NCBI GenBank assembly: GCA_028583405.1
Contig: CM053246.1
Location: 1,918,570 to 1,982,569, forward strand
Direction: 5' to 3'
Origin: Pogonophryne albipinna
Taxonomy: Eukaryota > Chordata > Actinopteri > Perciformes > Artedidraconidae
DNA: 64,000 bases
The translations under genes and the position numbers were made by a program. Of the stretch, positions 55,950 to 64,000 are shown piece after piece. Position 1 is the first letter of the stretch. Each line of letters starts with the position of its first letter. The notes below the pieces were generated by a model. The model ran no database searches and was not told the DNA's origin. It saw only the letters and a list, made by a program, of their open reading frames with translations.

Positions 55950-56420
55950 ACTCGAGTCACATGACTTGACTCGAGTCGCATATTTTTGGACTTGAGACTT
56001 GCTTGACTAACATTGATAAAAGACTTGACTTGACGGTATTCATGACTTGTGACTTGACTTAAGCTTGAGACAGATGACTTGAAAGGACTTTTTAAAATTA
56101 AATATTTGCGTTTGTATTTCTAGTGAGATATTACGTTTAGTTTTTCTAAATGTGATTGGGTGATTATAGCGACATGTGCGCAAACCTGGCAACCCAATAG
56201 ACGGCAGGAGTGTCAGTTAACATGGCAGCGGCTAGCTTTACTCCAAAAATAGTCAAGTTTTGATTCAAGGATTATTTTGTCGATGACGCTAATAAGAAGA
56301 GAACAGCGGTATGCAGGGTCTGCAGCATAAAGATCAGTGACACGACCACCACAACATCCAACTTCATTCGTCACTACAAAAAAACACACAGAGAAAGGTG
56401 CGTGAATGTGTTGTGTTAGC
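55950..56420 (+). mobile_element. hAT element remnant related to 1939-4203, with BED-finger exon
   Basis: Starts with ggtggggactcgagtcacat and repeated gacttgact motifs like the subterminal repeats of the element at 1939. The exon from ATG 56222 has an in-frame TGA after VKF, then CRVCSIKISDTTTTTSNFIR and HYKKTH, the BED Cys/His pattern, followed by AAAG/GTGCGT as splice donor at about 56400. The right terminus was not found. Confidence 0.65.
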
Positions 56421-56562
56421 TAGAAAGCTAACGTTAAGTTTAAGCTACGTTAGACTTGGTTTCAAATCGATTAAGCATTGCAAAGAGAAGACAAAACGGT
56501 AAATCAACACTAGAACCTCCAAGGGATTCATTTTGACTAACCCTGATACTGACGGGCTGTCA

Positions 56563-56588
56563 GGAGAGAGAGAGAGAGAGAGAGAGAG
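56563..56588. repeat. (GA)n microsatellite
   Basis: Uninterrupted ga dinucleotides, about 13 units. Confidence 0.95.
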
Positions 56589-56660
56589 GAAAAGAGATGC
56601 CTCGTTTATTTCCCCTGTGTTATTATTCAGAAGTTACTGTAAACTTTTGAATAATGTAGT

Positions 56661-56786
56661 TGTCACGATCTGTCTTTGGTTTTCTGTCTGCGTTGTGTTT
56701 TGTCTTGTTTAGATCTGCCTTTGGTTTCCTGTCGGTGTGTTCCCTCCTACCTGTTTTCCTGATTGTGTTCACCTGGTGCCCCTGTG
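56661..56786 (+). repeat. LTR fragment, family of 42589-42962
   Basis: TGTCACGATCTGTCTTTGG and following sequence match the first third of the LTR at 42589 and stop at CCCCTGTG where DIRS copy 3 begins. Confidence 0.8.
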
Positions 56787-57012
56787 TTCTATTTCATATA
56801 TGGCTTCGCCCTCTAAGGCTATCGCTATTGGGTAATCCCCCTGCGCACCTGCGCAGCACTGAAACACTTGTAGTCCACGCCCACCGGCAAGGTGGGCCCC
56901 ACCCTCGGGCTCCCTTCCGGCATAAATAGGAAGGAGGCCCGACAATCTGCTCCCTCTTTTCTTCAGCACCTCGTTACTGAAGCACAAGAGACACTTTAAT
57001 TGCAGAGTAAAC

Positions 57013-58436
57013 ATGAGTAACAATTGTTTGAGAGATTGTCCCTCATATGGCTCTGGGTTCATAATGAGTTATGACCAGCACACAGTATGCGAATCCTGCC
57101 TGAGGAGAGCACGAGTACGCGGCTCTAAACCAACAGGTAGCATGCACACACTGCGCCCGTCTCCCCTCGGGCGACAGGAAGTGGAGAGCGGACGCTCTCG
57201 CTGCTGCAGACGAGGAGGACGATTGGCCCGTCCAGGCTTACGAGGCCGCGGACGGAGTGCCGGGCAGGAGTCGGATGACTCCTACCCCACCTCCCTCCAC
57301 GGTTCACTGTTCGGTTCTCCCCTCCCTCCTCTCCCCCGGACCGGGGAGACAGGTCGGAGCAGGGTGCCAGCTTTGCGGCCGAACATGCTTTCCCCCTCTC
57401 CGTCACCACAGCGTTACCGGCGATAGGTGGCATCCTAGGGGAACTGCCGGAGATCATACGCAAGGCGGCCGCCTGCAGAGATCTCCCCGTTCCCCTAGCT
57501 CAGGAGAGGTGTGCTCCGGACGACATGACCGGAGTTTTTGCGCGGTGCAGACGGTCAGGAGTGACCCGATCTGGCCACGCTTCCCAGCCATCAGGAGGTT
57601 CCAGGAGGGGGCGACGGCGAACCCGAGGACCCTGAAGGCTCCGGTGGCCACATTTGTTCCCCTCACCAAGGTGGAGGGGTTCACAGATGCTAGTTTCCCA
57701 GCCACCCCTTCTCTGGAGCCGAGCCTGACGGCGTTTTTTGTGGTAAGACAGGCCAACATAATCGCCGGACGGCGCCCTACGTTGAGCTCCCCCAGAGACC
57801 AGTATGTCGCCCGCCAGGCCGACCGGGTGCACCAGTGTGCGTCGGCGGCGGCGAATAACATTGCGCTGCTCTCCAACTCGGTGGTGACGCTGGTAGAGCG
57901 GTCCACCACCTTGGCCGCTGACGAGGCAGAGGAGATCAGCAAGGCGGCCAGCACAGCGCTCACTCTGTGCGCGTCCGTCGCTGTCTCCCAGGTGAGGATT
58001 TCCGCGTGGGTGACACAGATCCAGCGCCACCTCTGGCTGCAGCAGACGTCTGTTACGGAGACGGCCAGAAAAGTGCTACTGGACGCTCCAATCAGCTCGG
58101 GCTGGCTGTTCGGACCCCAGTTCCACGTCCATGGTGGAGTCCATGAAGACGGCCGCGGAACAGGCGGACGACATTCTCCAGCATGTCAGCTGGCTCCAGC
58201 CTACGCCCGCAGCAGCCGTAGCAGCCGCAGCAGCCGCGGCGTCAACACGGCAAGTGGAGAGACGCCAACAGCAACCGCCTCGGCGTCAGACTCGCCCTTC
58301 GGCGGCTGCAGGGGCTCCGTCCCACGTTTCCGCTCCCCCGCCACACCAGAGACAGGGTCTCCCGGTGGCGAGTCAAAGGGGAGTGAGGCTCCCCCGCTTC
58401 TGGTCTGCTCCGCGAGAGCCTCCGAGGCGGTCATAA
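57013..58436 (+). pseudogene. DIRS copy 3 gag-like ORF1, frameshifted
   Basis: ATG 57013: MSNNCLRDCPSYGSGFIMSY. The second Cys of the first C-x2-C in copy 1 is Tyr here (CPSY), so the zinc module is damaged. Frames change near 57110, 57250-57420 and 58130. The middle contains PIWPRFPAIRRFQEGATANP and AANNIALLSNSVVTL, the end MVESMKTAAEQADDILQHVS and a Gln/Arg-rich tail, stopping at 58436. The middle region absent from copy 2 is present. Confidence 0.75.
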
Positions 58437-59760
58437 TAAACCCATGAGCGCCGTTATAACGCCTCATGTGGACAGTACTGCGCACACCTCCACTCATCCC
58501 CTGAGCGTGTACACGCCTCATGATGAGTGCCGGAGTGAAATGTAGCGTGTGGAGACTCCCTCGCAGCCCTTTCGCCTCACGGGCAGCGGCGGCGAGGGCA
58601 ATGGCGTGGCTCGTCACCATGACAACCATTACAGCACATCACAGAGAAGCCAGAACGGGGGAATGAGACCCATCCTTGATCTGTCAGTATTCTAGGCTGA
58701 GCGCCCCCAGCGCCACGGCAGAAGCCTGCTGGTTTTAACCTGTCGGTTAATAAACTGCAGAGCTCGCTAATTAAGCCGGATGCCACTAATCTGTTGATTA
58801 AGTAGACAGCAGGGCTCGCTGCAGAAGCCTGCCGGTTTTAACCTCGGTTAATTACCTGCAAGCTCGCGGCATTCCTCTGTCCGAGATACGCCTCGTACAC
58901 ACGGTCATAGTAAACCCATGAGCGCCGTTATAACGCCTCGTGTGGACAGCACTGCACACACCTCCATCCATCCCCTGAGCGTGTACACGCCTCATGATGA
59001 GAGCCGGAGTGAAACGCAGCGTGTGGAGGCTCCCTGGCGTGGCTCGTCACCATGACGACCACAGAACATCTCGAGCATGTGCGCCCGCTCTCAGTGTTTC
59101 TCAGAGTGGCAGCACGTGTGTCTGATGGACAGATGGATGAGCAGGCTGATCAGCAGAGGGTACACCCTGCAGTTCGCCTCTCCCCCCCCCACAGTTCAAT
59201 GGGATACAGGAAACACTCCTGTCCTCCCAGGAAGAGTCTTGCGCTCCATTCAGAGCTGCAGGAACTCCTGTTGAAAGAGGATATTTCCAGGGTTCCTCAA
59301 AGGGATGAAAATCAGGGTTTTTTACTCCCGTTATTTTTCTAATCCCGAAAAAGACTGGGGGAATGAGACATCCTCGATCTGTCAGTATTCCACATGCTGA
59401 CGATCAAACAGGTGCTGGAATGTGTTCACCAGGACGACTGGTTCACTTCCACCTGAAGGATGCATACTTCCACGTACCCATCATCCCGAAACACAGGATA
59501 TTCCTGCGTTTCTCATTTCAGGGAATATCAGACCAGACAATAGTCTGCTGTTCGGATATTTCCTGGCTCGTCGCATTTTTGTGCAGAGAAGGCTGGAGCC
59601 ACTACACAGAGGAGGGATGAGAGTGTGGTTTCCTCTGGACGACCTGCTATTGCTGGCTCGCTCTAGGGAGGAAGTCGCTTTAGTAGACGGTACATCTCGT
59701 ATCGCATCTGTCAAAGCCTGGGTTTCAAAATGAATTGGAAGAAGAGTTGTCCTCTTCCCT
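58437..59760 (+). pseudogene. DIRS copy 3 RT region, patchwork of duplicated blocks
   Basis: RT pieces: RWMSRLISRGYTLQF (about 59133), LKDAYFHVPIIPKHR (about 59450) and a distorted FPLDDLLLLARSREEVAL (Y-x-D-D changed to P-L-D-D, about 59630). A ~190-bp block (taaacccatgagcgccgtta...) occurs at 58430-58622 and 58902-59057, and again at 60046-60228. The start of the RT domain (gaatgagac...gatctgtcagtattc) is also present twice, at 58663 and 59362. No continuous reading frame is possible. Confidence 0.7.
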
Positions 59761-60429
59761 CTCAGACAAACGTTTATCTGGAGTGGAATTAAACTCAGCC
59801 AGCAGAGTGCGGCTCTCGCGGCAGCGAGTGGAGAAACTGACAGCTCTCCTCCGGCGTGTCACAACCCACACAGCCCTCTCCGTGACGCGGCTGCTCGGCG
59901 TTGGCGTCAGCTGGTCACGTGGTGATCCCCCTGGGTCTCCCCCACAGGTGGAGTCTCCAGAGGTGGTTCATTCGCTGCAGAAGCCTGCTGTTTATAAACT
60001 GCAGAGCTCGCGGCATTCCTCTGTCCCAGATATGCCTCCTACACACGGTCATAATAAACCCACGAGCACCGTTATAACACCTCGTGTGGACAGCACTGCA
60101 CACACCTCTCATCCCCTGGGCGTGTACGCGCCTCATGATGAGAGACGGAGTGAAATGCAGCGTGTGGAGACTCCCTTGTAGCCCTTTCGCCTCACGGGCA
60201 GCGAGGGCGATGGCGTGGCTCGTCACCATGACGACCATTACGGCACATCACAGAGAAGCCTCTCCCCCCAGCAGTTCCATGGGATCCAAGAAACACTCCC
60301 GTTATCCCAGGAACAGTGTCTTGCGCTCCATTCAGCGCTGCAGGAACTCCTGTTGAAAAAGGCATTTATTCAAAAGGGAAGAAAATCAGGGTTTTTACTC
60401 CCGCTATTTTCTAAATCCCGGAAAAGAAC

Positions 60430-61391
60430 GAGGGAGTCGCCCCGTTGCTGTACAATCAAACATGTGTTGATTCGCACAGACAACAGGCCACGGCTATGGA
60501 AGCAGCCATACCTCAATGGCCCGGGAGGAGTACGATCTGCGCAGCTTCTGAACGCAGCCAGGCGGCTGCTGTTCTGGGCGCGCACACACGTTGCTCTCCA
60601 TAAGAGCAATGTATATTCCCGGCAAATTGAACAGAGGGGCTCGCAGAGCGCAGCAGCCGTTCTGCGAGGAGTACGGAGATTCAGACCTGTGTCACGCGCA
60701 CTGGTGCCTCAGTGGGATTTGGCTTTGGTGTTACGCGCACTAAGCAAAGCCCCATTTGAACCTGATCAGGTTCCCCTTAAACTGTTGTCAGCCAAAGTAG
60801 TACTACTTTAGGCTCTATCAGCGAAAAGGGTGAGTGATTTGTCTGCTCTCTCTGTGGCTCCGTCATGCCTCCGGATCCAAGGAGATGCAGCTCAGCTGTT
60901 TTACGCCCTAACCCGGCTTCATGCCTAAGGTGATCACAAGCTCTTTTAGGTCAAGAGTGATCACCTTGGATGGCTTCTTCCCCCCTCCTCACAGGTCGGA
61001 CGAAGAAACCGCGTCTCATCTCCTCTGTCCTGTGCGCGCGCTGTCCTGCTATGTGGCACGCACGGCTGCCTTGCGCCGTTCTCAGCGCCTGTTTGTGCAC
61101 TATAGAGAGCGCTCATTCGGGCAGCCTCTGTCTGCACAACGGCTGTCACACTGGCTGTGTGAGGCTGTGTCACAGGCATATGTCTCCTCTGGGGTGGAGC
61201 CCCCGGATAACATCAATGCGCACTCCACCAGAGGAATTTCTTTCTCCACGGCTTTGCACGGAGGAATGTCAGTGGAAGACATTTGCACTGCTGCATCTTG
61301 GTCTTCCCCCTGTTCATTTATTCAATTTTATTTGAGGGATGTCTCCCATTCCTCTCTGACGCACCCTGCACTGGGTGTCCTGTCAGAGTGA
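60430..61391 (+). pseudogene. DIRS copy 3 RNase H remnant and tyrosine recombinase
   Basis: VLIRTDNRPRL and VRSAQLLNAARRLLFWARTH (60460-60600) are an RNase H remnant. The recombinase is entered at about 60660 (LRGVRRFRPVSRALVPQWDL) without its N-terminal core-binding part. A TAG at about 60811, a Leu in SALSAKRVS, and a frame change near 60905 follow. The catalytic half to the stop at 61391 is continuous, with HSTRGIS, AASWSSP and FYLRDVSH (Tyr nucleophile). Confidence 0.8.
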
Positions 61392-61679
61392 GTGACATCA
61401 GGGATCCAGCTGTGCACTCTCCTGCCTGTCTGCACGCAGAGAGCTGCTGTTCCCCCTCTTTTTGTCACTGGGAAAAGTGTGACCTTCGTCTCTACTTCTC
61501 ACAGCGGCAGGTATGTATTGTTCCCAGCCTGCGTCCCCTCATGGGGAATATTCATGTTATGCTATATTCCAGGGACGGTGATGCGCCATTCGCATGGCAC
61601 AATAGGCATGGGTTGTTATTGAGCAGGTGTGTCTGTGCTTCTAGTACCGGGCGGACCCAGTGGGGCGCAGACTACATCT

Positions 61680-61800
61680 TGCTTCGCCCTTAACCCAATA
61701 GCGATAGCCTTAGAGGGCGAAGCCATATACGAAATAGAACTGAAGTTACCTACTGTAACTCCAGCTTCTATGAGTATTGGCGTAGCCCTCTAAATTCTGG
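61680..61800. repeat. DIRS copy 3 internal complementary region
   Basis: GCCATATACGAAATAGAACT is the complement of the left outer end (56787-56810) and GAAGTTACCTACTGTAACTC that of the right outer end (62000-62030). Confidence 0.8.
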
Positions 61801-61821
61801 GCCCCACTGGCTCTACGAATA

Positions 61822-62030
61822 GCTGAAGAAAAGTTGTTTTGTGTGGGAGCAGATTGTCGGGCCTCCTTCCTATTTATACCGGAAGGGAGCCCGAGGGTGG
61901 GGCCCACCTTGCGGGTGGGCGTGGACTACAAGTGTTTCAGTGCTGCGTGGGTGCGCAGGGGGATTACCCAATAGCGATAGCCTTAGAGGGCTACGCCAAT
62001 ACTCATAGAAGCTGGAGTTACAGTAGGTAA
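61822..62030. repeat. DIRS copy 3 terminal inverted repeat, downstream end
   Basis: Inverted copy of 56800-56965, through GGCCTCCTTCCTATTTATAC and CCCAATAGCGATAGCC blocks. Confidence 0.8.
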
Positions 62031-62918
62031 TTCCCAACCTACTCCGGGCAATAGAGACCATGTACGCAGGAACAAGGGCCAGGGTGGTGACCCCAGACGG
62101 CAACAGCGAGGAGTTTCACTTCCTGGCTGGGGTAATGCAAGGGGACACCCTGGCCCCCTTCCTCTTCATCATGGTCTTGGATTATGCGCTCAGGAAGGCC
62201 ATCAGTGGACGAGAGCAGGATCTTGGCTTCACTCTAACACCAAGGAGGTCGAGACGACACCCCACAGTAGTCCTGACAGACCTGGACTATGCGGACGACA
62301 TCAGCCTGCTCTCCGACAGCGTGGAGCAAGCACAGGAACTCCTGAACAGAGTGGAGTCAGAGTGTGCCAAGGTTGGCCTTAGGCTAAACGCCAAGAAAAC
62401 TGAGGTTATCACCTATAACATCTTACCAGAACATCCACCTCTGATAACAACAGAAGGCACTGTGCTTAAAGAAGTCAAGGACTTCAAGTACCTCGGCTCA
62501 TGGGTCAACTCAACCGAGCAAGATCTTAAGGTGAGGAAGGCACTTGCATGGAGGGCCCTGAACGGCATGACCAGTGTATGGAACTCCAACCTCCCCCGTC
62601 AAATCAAACTCAGCTTCTTCTATGCAACGGTAGAGTCTGTTCTCCTCTATGGCAGTGAATGCTGGACCCTGAAGCCAACCCTGCAAAAGTCTCTTGACGG
62701 ATGCTACACCAGAATGTTGCGAGCAGTACTTAACATCAGCAAGAGTGTACATGTAACCAACAAGATCCTGTACGAGGGAATACCAAGGGTGAGCGAGAAA
62801 ATTGCAGCCAGGAGAATGAGACTAGCAGGACATTGCCAAAGGCATCAAGAGCTGCCAGCCGGCACATTGGTGCTGTGGGAACCAACACACGGGCATCGGT
62901 CACGAGGACGTCCCGCAC
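62031..62918 (+). pseudogene. LINE reverse transcriptase C-terminal half
   Basis: A continuous frame with GVMQGDTLAPFLFIMVLDYA, DLDYADD (catalytic box Y-A-D-D), ECAKVGLRLNAKKTEVITYN, FKYLGSWVNSTEQDLKVRKA, SVLLYGSECWTL and RRMRLAGHCQRHQE ending at RGRP. It lacks the N-terminal half (cut at 62031 by DIRS copy 3) and the 3' end (fused to repeat-ORF sequence at about 62920). The motif order fits an RTE- or R4-type LINE; the clade is uncertain. About 295 codons are intact. Confidence 0.8.
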
Positions 62919-62923
62919 CATGC

Positions 62924-64000
62924 ATGCTAGCCCCCTGCCTCCCAATTCCCAACCTGACACCATACGTCTCGGTGTGTTCCGTCTGGACTCAACCCCTGCT
63001 TCTTCCCCATTTCCTGCCATTCTGACCGACTCCAGCCCCCCGTGTTCTGTCGGCGAACCGACCGTCTCAAGTCTCCTCTCAAGTTCCTTCTCAAGTCCCC
63101 TCTCGAGTCTCTTCTCGAGTCCCCTCTCTAGTCCCCTCTCTAGTCCCCTCTCCAGTCCCCTCTCCAGTCAGCTCTCCAGACAGCTCTCCAGTCAGCTCTC
63201 AAGTCTCCTCTCGAGGTCCCTCTCAAGCCACCTCTCAAGTTCCCCCTCGAGTCCCCGCTCTAGTTCCCTCTCGAGTCCCCTCTCAAGTCACCTCTCGAGT
63301 TCCCTCTCAAGTCACCTCTCGAGTTCCCTCTCAAGTCCCCTCTCAAGTAGGGGTGCAACAACTAATCGACTTAATCGATTAAAATCGATGACCAAATTAG
63401 TTGCCAACTAATTCAGTCGTCGATTTGTTGGTGACGTCATCACGTGTGTTTTTAAATCTAATAGTTGATGGCTAAATAAGAGCGTTTGAGAAATTGTGCA
63501 CGCATACAGTAATAGTCAGAATAATCGATTAATCGTTTCATTAATCGATAGATAATCGATTATCAAATTAGTCGTTTGTTGCAGCCCTACTCTCAAGTCA
63601 CCTCTCGAGTTCTCTCTGAAGTCTCCTTTCAAGTCACCTCTCGAGTTCCCTCTCAAATCACCTGTCCAGTTCCCTCTCGAGTCCCCTCTCAAGTTCCCTC
63701 TCGAGTCTCCTTTCAAGTCACCTCTCGAGTCTCCTCTCAAGTTACCTCTCAAGTCCCCTCTCGAGTTCCCTATCAAGTCCTCTCTCGAGTCCCCTCGCGA
63801 GTTCACTCTCGAGTTCCATCTCCAGTCCCTACTAAAGTCCTTTCTCTAGTCCCTACTCAAGAGGTTCCGCTGGGGGTCCTGCCAACCCTATGTCCGGTGC
63901 TGTTGGAGGTCCCGCCGACTACTCTTCTGCCGGGGGTCCTGCCAACCCTCTGTCCTGTCCTGTTGGGGGATCCGCCAACTTCTCTTCTGCCGGGGGTCCT
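62924..64000 (+). pseudogene. Second copy of the LTR-associated repeat ORF
   Basis: From catgctagccccctgcctcc it matches 43201 onward (HASPLPPNSQPDTIRL), omitting the N-terminal region. Then come a 12-bp array (ctctcaagtcac / ctctcgagttcc units, about 63065-63840), longer than in the first copy and split by a MITE, and the 63-bp array (ctgccgggggtcctgcc..., from about 63860 to the window end). The 33-bp array is absent. The frame of the 12-bp array differs from the first copy (Ser-Ser-Pro-Leu instead of Val-Pro-Ser-x), which points to a frameshift. Confidence 0.7.
63348..63589. mobile_element. hAT-type MITE in the 12-bp array
   Basis: TAGGGGTGCAAC at the left and GTTGCAGCCCTA at the right, 8-bp duplication ctctcaag (63340-63347, 63590-63597; partly ambiguous because the host is a repeat). 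242 bp rich in aatcgatt motifs, no ORF. Confidence 0.85.

Larger units (their letters stand above)
56787..62030 (+). mobile_element. DIRS copy 3, rearranged
   Basis: Plus-strand order: inverted terminal repeat with degenerate TATA (CATAAATA, 56921), gag (57013-58436), mosaic linker/RT region (58437-59760 and 59940-60420), RNase H remnant, tyrosine recombinase (to 61391), internal complementary region (61680-61800) and terminal repeat ending GTAGGTAA at about 62030. The left flank is an LTR fragment and the right flank a LINE, so the borders are not from one intact target. Confidence 0.8.

Overview
This is 64 kb of a ray-finned (teleost) fish genome, and almost all of it is transposable-element sequence in layers. 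The organism call rests on the families present: DIRS-type tyrosine-recombinase retrotransposons, L2-like and RTE-like LINEs, Ty3/gypsy and retrovirus-like LTR elements, many hAT, TTAA-specific and Harbinger-type elements, and common fish dispersed repeats such as the one with the core TTTTATCCAAAGCGACTTAC. I see no complete host gene, no rRNA or tRNA gene and no CRISPR array. Coding remnants carry frameshifts, stops and internal deletions, as expected of decaying copies.

Layout. 1-1072 is the 3' end of a gypsy element with its LTR. 1498-26528 is one gypsy insertion (Gypsy-A, plus strand) bounded by the 5-bp duplication gtcgg and swollen to 25 kb by later insertions. These are an LTR-type insert holding a hAT element that itself holds a solo LTR and a TTAA MITE; a second hAT element; an L2-like LINE split by DIRS copy 1, which is split by a retrovirus-like element (ERV-1), which contains a piggyBac-like element; a fold-back MITE; and a SINE-like repeat. 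Only about 2.8 kb of the 25 kb is Gypsy-A itself. 26.5-30 kb holds hAT, LINE and MITE debris. 30-39.4 kb is a second member of the ERV family (ERV-2), with a TIR transposon in its leader and DIRS copy 2 (33526-39223, the best preserved) in its LTR.

39.6-42.5 kb is AT-rich and element-poor, with minus-strand exon-like segments ending in a PHD finger, and a 54-bp-arm palindrome. 42.6-44.2 kb is an LTR followed by an unusual ORF built of 33-, 12- and 63-bp in-frame repeats. 44.2-50.9 kb contains hAT remnants, a 60-bp tandem repeat, a Harbinger-like element and a broken minus-strand gypsy (Gypsy-B) carrying a 5'-truncated LINE. 53.3-54.3 kb is a hAT-like element in an AT microsatellite. 54.8-55.9 kb holds decayed exons of an unidentified gene. 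56.7-64 kb is a second copy of the LTR/repeat-ORF family, broken by DIRS copy 3 and a LINE reverse transcriptase fragment.

How the parts relate. ERV-1 lies inside DIRS copy 1, while DIRS copy 2 lies inside the LTR of ERV-2, so the two families were active in overlapping periods. All three DIRS copies keep the terminal inverted repeats and the internal complementary region expected for integration through a circular intermediate. Target-site duplications were read by eye at most nesting levels and fix the order of insertion. Family names come from motifs and remembered family features, not from database searches.
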